From Leeia oryzae DSM 17879 (GTDB lineage: Bacteria; Pseudomonadota; Gammaproteobacteria; Burkholderiales; Leeiaceae), in NCBI RefSeq assembly GCF_000376945.1, contig NZ_AQXU01000022.1, positions 186,001-250,000 on the forward strand: a stretch of 64,000 bases of DNA, read 5' to 3'. Position numbers and translations under genes: made by a program. The notes under the pieces are model-generated. The model ran no database searches. It was not told where the DNA came from and was given only the letters and a program-made list of their open reading frames with translations. Positions 18,657-27,632 of the stretch are shown piece after piece; the stretch's first letter is position 1, and each line of letters starts with the position of its first letter.

Positions 18657-20288
18657 ATGGATAAGCAGCAAAATGAATGGTGGCGCGGTGCGCTGATTTA
18701 TCAGGTGTATCCGCGCAGTTTTCAGGATACCAATGGCGACGGGATTGGCGATTTACCCGGTATCACCGGGCGGCTGGAGCATATCGCCCGTTTGGGGGCT
18801 GAGGCTGTTTGGATTTCTCCGTTTTTCAAGAGCCCGATGGCTGATTTCGGGTACGACGTATCCGATTATCGCAGTGTTGACCCGATGTTTGGTGATCTGG
18901 CCGACTTTGATGCGCTGGTGGCGCGTGCCCATGCACTGGGTTTGAAAGTGCTGATTGATCTGGTCTTAAGCCATACATCCGACCAGCACGCCTGGTTTCA
19001 GGAGAGCCGCGCCAGCCGCGATAACCCGCGCAGTGACTGGTATGTGTGGGCTGATGCCCAAGCGGATGGGAGTCCACCTAACAACTGGCTGAGCGTGTTT
19101 GGCGGTTCATCCTGGCAATGGGATACCCGGCGCCTGCAATATTATCTGCACAATTTTCTGGCCAGCCAGCCTGACCTGAACTTTCACAATAAAGACGTGC
19201 AGGATGCATTGCTGGATGTCGCACGGTTCTGGCTAGACCGTGGCGTAGACGGCTTTCGTCTGGATGCGATCAATTTCGGTACCCATGACCCTGAGTTGCG
19301 CAATAACCCGCCACTGCCAAGAGAAATGGAAAGCCCGGGCGCGCCACGCAGCAACCCGTATACCTACCAGCGCCACCTGTATGACAAGACCCAACCTCAG
19401 AATCTGGTGTTTCTGGCCCGTTTGCGGGAGTTGATCAATCAGTATCCGGGCGCCATGACGGTTGGGGAAATCGGTGATGACCTGCAGTACCCAACGCTGG
19501 CAGCTTATACCCGCGGTGACCAGCACCTGCATATGGCCTATGTGTTTACGCTGCTGACCGAGGAATGTAGTGCACCTTACCTGCACCGCGTCATGACCGA
19601 TTTTCTGGCAGAAGCAGGAGATGCCTACGCCTGCTGGTCGCTCGGCAACCATGATGTACCGCGTGTGGTGAGTCGCTGGGAACAGCTTGGCGGATCGACA
19701 GAAGAACGGGCACGTTTGCTGTTGGCCTTCCTGCTGGCCTTACCAGGTGCCGTATGCCTGTATCAGGGAGAGGAATTGGCGCTACCAGAGGCTGACGTAC
19801 CGTTCGAATTACTGCAGGACCCTTATGGAAAAGTCATGTGGCCAGAATATAAAGGACGCGATGGCTGCCGAACACCCATGGCATGGGATGCCAGTACCAA
19901 TGGCGGTTTCAGTGAGGGAGACCCCTGGTTACCAGTCGCGGCAGAGCATATCGAACGGGCCGTGGCCAACCAGGAAATGCAGGCCGGCTCGACCCTGGCA
20001 TTTTACAGGCATCTGATCGAATGGCGGCGTGCTTACCCGGCACTGCGCTTTGGCGGATTACGCTTGCTACCGGCACACGAGCAGGTTTTTGCATTTGAAC
20101 GTGAGTATCAGGGCGAGCGCATCCTGTGTGCATTCAACTTTTCTGATCGTCCTGCCCGTTACGAGCTGCCTTATGATCTGAACCTGGAAACGCTCAGCCA
20201 GACCAGTTTCCAGTCTCATGCTGGTCACAGTGTGGTTGGGCTACCCCCATTGCAGGCATGCTTTGCCCGCATCAAGGAAGGAGTATAA
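18657..20288 (+). CDS. GH13 alpha-glucosidase (AglA type)
   Basis: A 543-residue cytoplasmic glucosidase resembling GH13_23 enzymes such as rhizobial AglA. Catalytic residues are D203 (DGFRLDAINFG), E271 (TVGEIGDD) and D333 (GNHDVPR). LIDLVLSHTSDQH, rather than the DLVVNHTSDEH of the first glucosidase, suggests broader alpha-1,4/1,2-linked disaccharide activity. The ATG at 18657 has AAAGGA eight bases upstream; an ATG at 18648 lies within that site. Encoded inside the transport operon, it would hydrolyse the imported sugar directly. Confidence 0.92.
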   Translation: MDKQQNEWWRGALIYQVYPRSFQDTNGDGIGDLPGITGRLEHIARLGAEAVWISPFFKSPMADFGYDVSDYRSVDPMFGDLADFDALVARAHALGLKVLIDLVLSHTSDQHAWFQESRASRDNPRSDWYVWADAQADGSPPNNWLSVFGGSSWQWDTRRLQYYLHNFLASQPDLNFHNKDVQDALLDVARFWLDRGVDGFRLDAINFGTHDPELRNNPPLPREMESPGAPRSNPYTYQRHLYDKTQPQNLVFLARLRELINQYPGAMTVGEIGDDLQYPTLAAYTRGDQHLHMAYVFTLLTEECSAPYLHRVMTDFLAEAGDAYACWSLGNHDVPRVVSRWEQLGGSTEERARLLLAFLLALPGAVCLYQGEELALPEADVPFELLQDPYGKVMWPEYKGRDGCRTPMAWDASTNGGFSEGDPWLPVAAEHIERAVANQEMQAGSTLAFYRHLIEWRRAYPALRFGGLRLLPAHEQVFAFEREYQGERILCAFNFSDRPARYELPYDLNLETLSQTSFQSHAGHSVVGLPPLQACFARIKEGV

Positions 20289-20290
20289 AC

Positions 20291-21415
20291 ATGTGTGCGA
20301 TCCAGTTATCCGGTATCCAGAAAGGATTTGGCAGTACATCGGTGCTTTCAGGAGTAGACCTGAGCATCGAGCAGGGGGAGTTTTGCGTTTTCATTGGACC
20401 ATCGGGTTGTGGAAAATCAACCTTGCTACGCATCATTGCAGGCCTGGAAGACCCAAGTGAAGGGGATATCCGTATCGATGGCGTCCGCGTCAATCATCTG
20501 GAGCCGGCCAAGCGGGATGTGGCCATGGTCTTCCAGAGCTATGCCCTCTATCCACACATGACAGTGAAGCAAAACCTGGAATTTGGCCTGAAACATCAGA
20601 AACTGCTAACGGCCGAAATCGACAAACGGGTGGCTGCCGCCGCAGAAACACTGCACCTGACACCACTGCTGGAACGCAAGCCTGGCGCGCTCTCTGGTGG
20701 TCAGCGCCAGCGAGTGGCGATTGGTCGTGCGATTGTGCGCAAGCCCAAAGTTTTTTTGTTTGACGAACCGTTGTCCAACCTGGATGCCACCCTACGGGTG
20801 AAGACCCGGGTAGAGATCGCCAAGCTGCACCGCGCGCTCAACACCACCAGCATGATCTACGTGACCCATGATCAGGTAGAAGCGATGACGCTGGCCGATA
20901 AGATCGTCCTTTTACGTCCGCTTGCCGGACAGGAGCACATGGTCAGTATCGCCCAGGTTGGAACGCCACTTGAGCTTTATCACCATCCTGCCAACCGGTT
21001 TGTCGCCAGTTTTATCGGTTCACCTTCGATGAATTTTATTGCAGGAGAGGTGGCGGCGCTGGCCAGTGATGGCATCGTCACGGCAGTGGCTGAACACCAG
21101 ATCAATGCTGCTGTCGCCCCTGGGGCACTGAAGGCAGGGGACAAGGTCACGCTAGGGATTCGTCCCGAGCATATCGAGCTTGGCAGCGGTTCGCTCACGG
21201 GGAACGTGGCCCATGTAGAGTATTTGGGCGAGCATGCCTATGTGTACCTGGAAACTGAACTCTCCCGTCAGCCGCTTGTTGCCAAGAGCGCGCACCAGGA
21301 CATTGAGATTGGCTCGCTGCTACGCTTCAACCTTCCCGCCACCAGCCTGCATCTGTTTGATGGTAATGATGTGGCACTGCCAAGGTTATTGGGGAGTGTA
21401 CGCCAGGCAGCCTGA
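20291..21415 (+). CDS. ABC sugar transporter ATP-binding protein (MalK/UgpC/AglK-like)
   Basis: A 374-residue ATPase powering the transporter. Walker A GPSGCGKST (36-44), the signature LSGGQRQRVAIGRAIVRKP, and Walker B VFLFDEPLSNLD are all intact, followed by a C-terminal TOBE/OB regulatory domain (LGIRPEHIELG onward). It begins three bases after the glucosidase with GGAG upstream. MalK-type ATPases often also bind regulators; no LacI-type partner is nearby. It ends the operon before a clear terminator. Confidence 0.93.
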   Translation: MCAIQLSGIQKGFGSTSVLSGVDLSIEQGEFCVFIGPSGCGKSTLLRIIAGLEDPSEGDIRIDGVRVNHLEPAKRDVAMVFQSYALYPHMTVKQNLEFGLKHQKLLTAEIDKRVAAAAETLHLTPLLERKPGALSGGQRQRVAIGRAIVRKPKVFLFDEPLSNLDATLRVKTRVEIAKLHRALNTTSMIYVTHDQVEAMTLADKIVLLRPLAGQEHMVSIAQVGTPLELYHHPANRFVASFIGSPSMNFIAGEVAALASDGIVTAVAEHQINAAVAPGALKAGDKVTLGIRPEHIELGSGSLTGNVAHVEYLGEHAYVYLETELSRQPLVAKSAHQDIEIGSLLRFNLPATSLHLFDGNDVALPRLLGSVRQAA

Positions 21416-21435
21416 CCAACGGATGTGCTTGCCAG

Positions 21436-21469
21436 AAAACCGGCCCGCCTCAAAGTCGGGCTGGTTTTT
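21436..21469 (+). terminator. Intrinsic terminator of the alpha-glucoside transport operon
   Basis: A 12-bp stem (AAAACCGGCCCG with CGGGCTGGTTTT, one G-T pair) and a 9-base loop end in a T-run, 20 bases after the ATPase stop codon. Confidence 0.82.
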
Positions 21470-21624
21470 CGGATATTTCACTGCTGATAATCATGCAGGG
21501 CATGGGTATCTAAAGAGAGAGGGGATTTGGTAAAGATGCGGCTGACGCGCCCGGATTCATCAGGGGCGCTTTCTGCTATCCCCAAACCCCAAGGCTGAAC
21601 TTTGCGGGGTTCATCACAGGCTGT

Positions 21625-22083
21625 CTAGCACGAAGAGGCCGGGTTCTCCGGCGAGCAGGCACTGCCGGTAATCTGGTCCAGCAAGCGCTTTAGCTCGGTA
21701 ATTTCTTCTAGCGTAATCCCGAAGTGTTCAAACATCTGTGCCGGGATCGGTTTGGCTTTTTCTTTCAGGTTGCGGCCGGTACTGGTCAACAAGATGCGAA
21801 CTTCGCGTTCGTTCTCTGCCCGGCGCTGGCGGATGATAAACCCGGAGTGCTCCAGGCGTTTCAGCAGCGGGGTAAGGGTGCCGGAATCCAGCGCCAGCTT
21901 CTCGCCAATCTGCTTGACGGTAATATCGTCTTTCTCCCACAGCACCAGCATCACCAGATATTGCGGGTAGGTCAGGTCCAGACCCGCCAGCAGGGGCTGG
22001 TACGTACGTGTCATTGCCCGAGACGCCGCATAGAGGCGAAAGCACAGCTGGGCATCCAGTTTTAACAGATCATCAGGGTTCAT
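21625..22083 (-). CDS. ohrR: Organic-hydroperoxide-sensing MarR-family repressor OhrR
   Basis: A 152-residue winged-helix repressor with the OhrR N-terminal signature LDAQLCFRLYAASRAMTRTY. The cysteine there (C14) is the peroxide-reactive residue of the family; two further cysteines near the C-terminus (C143, C152) could act as resolving thiols, as in two-Cys OhrR proteins, though their positions are unusual. The recognition region is SGTLTPLLKRLEHSGFIIRQR. It lies downstream of ohr on the same strand, behind a strong hairpin that ends 17 bases before its ATG; no good ribosome site is visible there. Confidence 0.93.
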   Translation of the reverse strand: MNPDDLLKLDAQLCFRLYAASRAMTRTYQPLLAGLDLTYPQYLVMLVLWEKDDITVKQIGEKLALDSGTLTPLLKRLEHSGFIIRQRRAENEREVRILLTSTGRNLKEKAKPIPAQMFEHFGITLEEITELKRLLDQITGSACSPENPASSC

Positions 22084-22100
22084 GAATGGCTTGCAATAAA

Positions 22101-22131
22101 GGGCAAGCGTCCATTTTACGGATGCTTGCCC
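22101..22131 (-). terminator. Hairpin between ohr and ohrR
   Basis: A 12-bp stem with one G-T pair and a 7-base loop, followed on the minus strand by TTTATT. It can terminate ohr transcripts, giving more Ohr than OhrR, and its position just before the ohrR start could also limit ohrR translation. Confidence 0.7.
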
Positions 22132-22186
22132 CAGGCTGGCAACCCGGGTTGCCACATTAAAGAATCAGCTTGAACCGGCAATGTGC

Positions 22187-22612
22187 TTAGATGACTTCAA
22201 TCTTGACATCGACATTGCCACGGGTAGCGTGAGAGTAAGGGCAAATATCCTGATGAGCCCGGTCTGCCAGGGCTTGGGCCACGGATTTTTCCAGGCCTGG
22301 CAAAGACACCGTCAGTGCGGCCGTAATGCCAAAACCACCCGCTGCACGCGGACCAACGCCAACCGTGGCGGTGACAGAAGAAGCGGTGATGGCGATTTTC
22401 TGTTCTCTGGCCACAAAGCGGATGGCTGATTCAAAACACGCGGCATAACCAGCGGCAAACAGTTGTTCCGGATTGGTGGCTTCTCCGCCTGGCCCGCCCA
22501 ATGCTTTTGGCAAGGCCAATGCAACGTCCAGTTTGCCATCATCTGCAACAACCCGGCCTTCACGGCCACCGGTTGCGGTTACGTTTGCGGTGTAAAGTGT
22601 CTGAATGCTCAT
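22187..22612 (-). CDS. ohr: Organic hydroperoxide resistance protein Ohr
   Basis: A 141-residue OsmC/Ohr-fold thiol peroxidase that reduces organic and fatty-acid hydroperoxides, usually with lipoylated partners. Both catalytic cysteines are present: C59 in GYAACFESA and C124 in QDICPYSHATRGN. The ATG at 22612 has AGGA upstream and replaces a TTG two codons earlier. It is transcribed just ahead of ohrR, and a perfect OhrR-type operator lies upstream at 22692. Confidence 0.95.
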   Translation of the reverse strand: MSIQTLYTANVTATGGREGRVVADDGKLDVALALPKALGGPGGEATNPEQLFAAGYAACFESAIRFVAREQKIAITASSVTATVGVGPRAAGGFGITAALTVSLPGLEKSVAQALADRAHQDICPYSHATRGNVDVKIEVI

Positions 22613-22691
22613 GGTCAATATCCTGTCTGTGTAAGTGAGTGAGGCTAACGGTTTGCCCGAAGTCGCGGTTGCGATGGATGAAATATATCAA

Positions 22692-22704
22692 ACAATTAAA
22701 TTGT
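22692..22704. promoter_or_regulatory. Candidate OhrR operator
   Basis: ACAATT-A-AATTGT is a perfect inverted repeat 80 bases upstream of ohr, matching the TACAATT/AATTGTA palindrome known for OhrR binding. It sits in an AT-rich stretch that must contain the ohr promoter, so OhrR bound here would repress ohr until oxidised. Confidence 0.75.
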
Positions 22705-22751
22705 ACACAATACAAATATCAACAAATAAATTGTGTAATGTTAGAAGAGGT

Positions 22752-22779
22752 AAAAAATACCCCGGCATGGGCCGGGGTA
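22752..22779 (-). terminator. Intrinsic terminator of the RND operon
   Basis: A 9-bp GC-rich stem (22758-22766 with 22771-22779, loop ATGG) is followed on the minus strand by six T, 12 bases after the RND stop codon. Confidence 0.85.
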
Positions 22780-22790
22780 GAAGAGGGGGG

Positions 22791-25700
22791 TCAGACTGCA
22801 GGAACTGGCTTGACCCGGAACCAGACTGCATACAGGGCCGGCAGGAACAAGAGCGTCAGAATGGTGGCTACCAGTAGTCCGCCCATGATGGCATACGCCA
22901 TCGGACCCCAGAAAATGCTGTGGGTGAGCGGGATCATGGCCAGAATGGCCGCCAGTGCTGTCAGCATGATGGGCCGGAAGCGCCGCACGGTCGATTCGAT
23001 AATGGCCGTCCAGGGGGCCATTCCTTCATGGATGTCATGCTCTATCTGGTCAACCAGAATCACCGAGTTACGCATGATCATCCCCGCCAGGGCAATGACG
23101 CCAAGGTTGGCGACAAAACCGAATGGCTGCTGGAAAACCAGCAACACCAGCGTGACACCAATCAGGCCGAGCGGTGCCGTCAGCAGCACCAGGAACATGC
23201 GCGAGAAGCTCCTGAGCTGCAGCATTAGCAGGGTGACAACGGCAAACAGCATCAAGGGCATGACGGCTGCAATCGAGTCTTGGGATTCTCCGCTACTTTC
23301 CTTGCTGCCGCCCAAGTCGATTTTGTAACCGGCCGGGAGTGTTTTTTCCAGTTCACGCAGCTTTGGTTCAATCTGGTCAGACACATCAGGTGCTTGCAGG
23401 CCATCTGCAATATCGGCACGTACGCTGATTTCCGGAATCCGGTTTCTGCGCCAGATGGTGCCTTCTTCATACCCTAATGTCACGCTGGCAATCTGCGATA
23501 AAGGCACGGTTTTGCCACTGGCGGTACTGATGGGCAGATCCGCCAGCCGTGCTGTATCCGGCGATTCCTGCTTGTCCAGGCGCGCCACAATATCGATACT
23601 CTGGTCGCCTTCACGGTAATGGGAGAGGGTTTCCCCGGCCAGCATCATGTTCAATGTCTGAGACACCCCCGCAGTAGACACACCCAAGGCACGTGCTTTG
23701 TCCTGATCCACCTTGATGTTCAGGATTTTAGCCTGACCATTGATATCCAGATTCACATGGCGCGTATTGGGGTTGGCGCGCATGATGCTGGCTATCTGGT
23801 AGGCAATGCGTCTTACCTTGTTTTCATCCGGCCCGTTGATGCGGAACTGCACGGGATACCCCACTGGCGGGCCGTTTTCCAGCCGGATGGCGCGCCCGCG
23901 TACCGCTGGCATGCGCTTTTCAAACAGTTCATTCAGCTGTGCCAGCAGTGCCTCACGGTCTTCCAGCGATTTGGTCATGATCATGAGCTGGGCATAGTTG
24001 GCGCTAAACAGCTCCTGATTGAGCGGCAGGTAAAAACGCGGACTGCCCTGGCCGATATACGCCGTCACATTTTCGATGTGCGGGTTGTTTTTCAGGTGCT
24101 CTTGCAACAAGCGGGCTTGCTGTTCTGTGGCCGTCTGAGAGCTGCCTTCCGGGAGCCACAGATCTACCATCAGCTCCAGGCGGTTAGAACTGGGGAAGAA
24201 CTGTTTGGGCACGTACTTGAACCCCATGATGCTGGCCACAAAAATCAGCAAGGTGATCGAGATCACGGTTTTGCGATGCGTCAGACACCATGCCAGCAGT
24301 ACCCGGAAGCGGCGATAAAATGGCTTCTGATAGACGTCGGCATGGTGATCATTCGCTTTGCGTTCCGGCAGCAACTTGTAACCGAGGTACGGTGTAAAAA
24401 TGACCGCAACAATCCAGGAGATCACCAGCGCAATGCCTACCACGGCAAAAATACTGAAGGTGTATTCACCCGCGGCCGATTTGGCGAGCCCGACCGGTAA
24501 AAAGCCGGCCACGGTAATGAGGGTACCGGTGAGCATCGGGAATGCCGTTGCTGTATAGGCGAAGGTGGCGGCCGTGATCCGGTCGTAGCCTTGTTCCAGC
24601 TTGGCGGCCATCATTTCTACCGCAATGATGGCATCATCCACCAGCAGGCCCAGGGCAATAATCAGCGCCCCCAGCGAAATCCGTTGCAGGTCAATATCAA
24701 AGATATACATGCCGACAAACGTCATGGCCAGCACCAGCGGGATAGACAGCGCAACCACAATGCCTTCTCTGAGCCCCAATGCAACAAAACTGACCACCAG
24801 CACAATGGCTACCGCTTCTCCGAGCGATTTCATGAATTCATGCACGGCATTCTGTACCACCAGCGGCTGGTTGGAGACCTGATGCACCTCTACCCCAAGC
24901 GGGAGTTGCTGGCTGATATGCGCCAATGTTTGCTGCAAGGATTCCCCCAGCTTGATGACATCGCCCCCTTTGGCCATGGCCACTGCCAGCGCAATGCCAG
25001 GCTGGCCCTGATATTGAAACTCATAGGTTTTAGGGTTCTGGTAGCCGCGATGCACCGTTGCAATATCCCCAAGCCGTAAAGTCCGGCCTGCAACCGTCAG
25101 GGGGGTATTGGCTACGCTATCGACACTGGTCAGGCTGCCAGATACCCGCAGGTTCAGTCTGTCCATGCCTTCTTCGATAAAGCCGGCAGGCTGCACCCCG
25201 TTTTGCCGGGTCAGCACGCTGGCCACCAATTGCGGGTCTATCCCCAGCGTGGCCAGCTTGCTGCTGCTTAAATCCACGTAAATGGTTTCAGGCTGGATGC
25301 CAATCATTTCGACTTTCTTGACCGCAGGAATACCCAGAATCTCCTGTCGGGAGCGGTCTGCATATTTACGCAGCTCTTCCATGCTGTAACCTTTACCAGT
25401 AAACGCATAGATAGAGCCAAAGGTATCGCCGAATTCATCGTTAAAGAACGGCCCTTGCACACCTTCTGGCAGGGTGTGCCGGATATCACCCACGTTGCGC
25501 CGGACCTTGTACCAGATATCCGCCACCTCTTTGGGCGGGGTGTCCCCGCGCACTTCAATGAACGACAGGCTCTCCCCTGGTTTGGCAAAAGAGCGGACCG
25601 ATTTCAGATAGGGCGTTTCCTGAAGTTTGCGCTCGATCTTGTCGAGCACCTGATTCTGCATTTCATCCGCTGTGGCACCAGGCCAGATGGCACGGACAAT

Positions 25701-25844
25701 CATCAGCCGAAAGGTAAACTCCGGGTCTTCTTTCTGACCCAGTTTGCCAAACGTGATCGCCCCGGCCAGCATGAACACCAGCATGAAATACAGCACCAGC
25801 GTCTTGTTGCGCAGCGCGATCGCCGACAGGTTGAAGTTTTTCAT
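22791..25844 (-). CDS. RND-family efflux transporter, inner-membrane pump
   Basis: A 1017-residue proton-driven pump of the AcrB/CusA superfamily, closest in feel to the short VexF/YdjK-like hydrophobe/amphiphile branch. Two repeats of one N-terminal helix, a large periplasmic loop and a bundle of membrane helices can be followed; GLLVDDAIIAVEMM and the related NSVILVDQIEHDI mark helix 4 and its repeat. The ATG at 25844 is one base after the adaptor stop and has AGAGGA upstream. With the adaptor it would expel toxic compounds through an outer-membrane channel encoded elsewhere, since none is in this operon. Substrates are unknown. Confidence 0.93.
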   Translation of the reverse strand: MKNFNLSAIALRNKTLVLYFMLVFMLAGAITFGKLGQKEDPEFTFRLMIVRAIWPGATADEMQNQVLDKIERKLQETPYLKSVRSFAKPGESLSFIEVRGDTPPKEVADIWYKVRRNVGDIRHTLPEGVQGPFFNDEFGDTFGSIYAFTGKGYSMEELRKYADRSRQEILGIPAVKKVEMIGIQPETIYVDLSSSKLATLGIDPQLVASVLTRQNGVQPAGFIEEGMDRLNLRVSGSLTSVDSVANTPLTVAGRTLRLGDIATVHRGYQNPKTYEFQYQGQPGIALAVAMAKGGDVIKLGESLQQTLAHISQQLPLGVEVHQVSNQPLVVQNAVHEFMKSLGEAVAIVLVVSFVALGLREGIVVALSIPLVLAMTFVGMYIFDIDLQRISLGALIIALGLLVDDAIIAVEMMAAKLEQGYDRITAATFAYTATAFPMLTGTLITVAGFLPVGLAKSAAGEYTFSIFAVVGIALVISWIVAVIFTPYLGYKLLPERKANDHHADVYQKPFYRRFRVLLAWCLTHRKTVISITLLIFVASIMGFKYVPKQFFPSSNRLELMVDLWLPEGSSQTATEQQARLLQEHLKNNPHIENVTAYIGQGSPRFYLPLNQELFSANYAQLMIMTKSLEDREALLAQLNELFEKRMPAVRGRAIRLENGPPVGYPVQFRINGPDENKVRRIAYQIASIMRANPNTRHVNLDINGQAKILNIKVDQDKARALGVSTAGVSQTLNMMLAGETLSHYREGDQSIDIVARLDKQESPDTARLADLPISTASGKTVPLSQIASVTLGYEEGTIWRRNRIPEISVRADIADGLQAPDVSDQIEPKLRELEKTLPAGYKIDLGGSKESSGESQDSIAAVMPLMLFAVVTLLMLQLRSFSRMFLVLLTAPLGLIGVTLVLLVFQQPFGFVANLGVIALAGMIMRNSVILVDQIEHDIHEGMAPWTAIIESTVRRFRPIMLTALAAILAMIPLTHSIFWGPMAYAIMGGLLVATILTLLFLPALYAVWFRVKPVPAV

Positions 25845-25845
25845 G

Positions 25846-26955
25846 TCAGATGTCCTCTGCCGGACGCACTTTTTGCCCCTCATGCAGCAGGTTGGCGCCT
25901 GCTACCACAATCAGCTGGCCATTCTGCAAGCCAGACTGGACCTGTACCATGTCTTTGTTTACGCCAGCTGTCTTGATGCTGACAAAATGCACCTGCCGGG
26001 TCTGGGTGTTGTAGGTCCATACCCCTTGCCCATTACCGCCATTAAACAGTGCCGTGAGTGGGATAACCGGCAAACTGCCAGGCTGACGTGCTTGAATGCG
26101 TACTTCTCCCGTCATGCCGGCCTCGGCAGGCGCCGCATCTGGCAGGCGGACTTTGGCCGTAAAGGTGCGGGTAGTGCTATCCGCTTCTGGCGACACCTCG
26201 CTGAGTACACCCGCCCAAGCTGTATTGCCCAAGGCATTGATTTTGATGGTCAGACCCGGTGCTGTCTTTACGTCAGCCAACCGGTTTTCCGGGATGCTGA
26301 TCCACAAGGTTTTTGCCCCTGTGGCAGACAATTTGCCAATGACCTGACCCGCCGCCACCACCTGCCCGGGCTCCAGGTTCAGCTGGCTGATTACCCCGTC
26401 GTATTCTGCTTTCAGACTGGTATAGCCAGCCTGGTTCTGGCTCGTTCTGGCATTGGCCATGGTTTGGTCCAGCTGCGCATTGCTGGTGTCGAGCAGGGTT
26501 TTACGGCGCTCAAATTCGGCAGGGCTGATAAACCCCTTGTCCAGCAGCGCTTTATAACGCACCAGATCTTTACCGTTCTGGCTACGTTCTGCCGCAGCTG
26601 CCGTCACCTGAGCGTTGGCAGCGCTGCTGCCGGCTTGGTAATCACTGGCATCCAGTCTGGCAATTAATTGGCCCGCCTTGACCGCATCACCCAGCCTGAC
26701 AGATTTTTCACTCACCTTACCGCTTACCCGGAAGGCAAGCGGGGTTTCTGTTGCCGCATGTACTTCGCCGGGCAACACCAGCAGATTCTCTGCCGGCGCA
26801 GTTTGTACTGCCATCAGTTTGACTTGCCGTATATCTTGCCAGGCCGCTTGCGGGGTTTCTTTGGTACAAGCTGCCAACCCAAGAACAGTCATGCCAGCCA
26901 CAACGAGACTGGAAAAAGGAACGGGCAGGGGATGAGTTATGGCAGACGGCTTCAT
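25846..26955 (-). CDS. RND efflux periplasmic adaptor (membrane fusion) lipoprotein
   Basis: A 369-residue adaptor with a lipoprotein signal (lipobox LAAC, C30). The lipoyl/hairpin arrangement is visible: PLAFRVSGKVSEKSVRLGDAVKAGQLIARLD, a coiled-coil hairpin, and the second half YDGVISQLNLEPGQVVAAGQVIGKL, then beta-barrel and membrane-proximal domains. It links the RND pump to an outer-membrane channel. The ATG at 26955 overlaps the tetR stop (ATGA) and has AAGGAA upstream. Confidence 0.92.
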   Translation of the reverse strand: MKPSAITHPLPVPFSSLVVAGMTVLGLAACTKETPQAAWQDIRQVKLMAVQTAPAENLLVLPGEVHAATETPLAFRVSGKVSEKSVRLGDAVKAGQLIARLDASDYQAGSSAANAQVTAAAAERSQNGKDLVRYKALLDKGFISPAEFERRKTLLDTSNAQLDQTMANARTSQNQAGYTSLKAEYDGVISQLNLEPGQVVAAGQVIGKLSATGAKTLWISIPENRLADVKTAPGLTIKINALGNTAWAGVLSEVSPEADSTTRTFTAKVRLPDAAPAEAGMTGEVRIQARQPGSLPVIPLTALFNGGNGQGVWTYNTQTRQVHFVSIKTAGVNKDMVQVQSGLQNGQLIVVAGANLLHEGQKVRPAEDI

Positions 26956-27632
26956 GGGGTGTTTCCTTCGGTTGGCAAGGGCTGGGGTTCCACAGGCTTT
27001 TTTAGTCCCTCGGTCATGATATCCAGCATGGTATTGATGTATTGCTTGTAATCGATCTGGAAAACATCCGAAAAGCAATGCTTCTTGACCACCGCATAGA
27101 CCATCGGCGACATCAGCAAATGCGTCGCATCTTGCGGATCGACCTCCCTGATCTCCCCACGGGCAATACCCGTGCGGATCAGCGATTCCAGGTATTGCGT
27201 AATGGGGATCAACACTTTGGTTTCATAGTAGTTGGCCACATCCGGGAAGTTGCCGCCTTCCGCAATCATCAGCTTCATGATGGCCGAGCTTCTGGTTTCC
27301 AGCACGGTAATCCGCCAGTGGTGCGCAATTTGTGCCAGTAGCCCGAGAACAGGCATGTTCGGGGCACTTTCAGACAGGCTCAGCAATTCTTGCAGGCGCG
27401 GTTCAATATCCGTTTTGATGATTTCGCAAAACAAGTCTTCCTTGCTGGCAAAATACCGGTAGGTGGTCCCCTTGGTGACCCCGGCTTTTTGGGCAATATC
27501 TTCCATCCGCGTGGCAGCAAAGCCTTTCTCAGAAAATAGCGCCAGCGCAGCCTCCATCAATTCAGAAGGCCTGGCATCTTTGCGGCGTACCCAGCGGCTA
27601 GGGCACAGGGAGGATAATCCGTCACTTGTCAT
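26952..27632 (-). CDS. TetR-family repressor of the adjacent efflux operon
   Basis: A 226-residue TetR regulator. The N-terminal helix-turn-helix reads RPSELMEAALALFSEKGF through the TetR motif KAGVTKGTTYRYFASKEDLF. The C-terminal ligand domain is typical in length. The ATG at 27632 has AGGAAG upstream and is preferred to an ATG six codons earlier. It is the first gene of the tetR-adaptor-pump operon and is most likely a ligand-released repressor acting at the 32-bp palindrome 89 bases upstream. Confidence 0.92.
   Translation of the reverse strand: MTSDGLSSLCPSRWVRRKDARPSELMEAALALFSEKGFAATRMEDIAQKAGVTKGTTYRYFASKEDLFCEIIKTDIEPRLQELLSLSESAPNMPVLGLLAQIAHHWRITVLETRSSAIMKLMIAEGGNFPDVANYYETKVLIPITQYLESLIRTGIARGEIREVDPQDATHLLMSPMVYAVVKKHCFSDVFQIDYKQYINTMLDIMTEGLKKPVEPQPLPTEGNTP

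Noticed and set aside
23619-24500. Long plus-strand frame inside the RND pump gene
   Set aside because: It is antisense to a well-conserved coding region and is rich in His/Gln/Arg, typical of a shadow frame.
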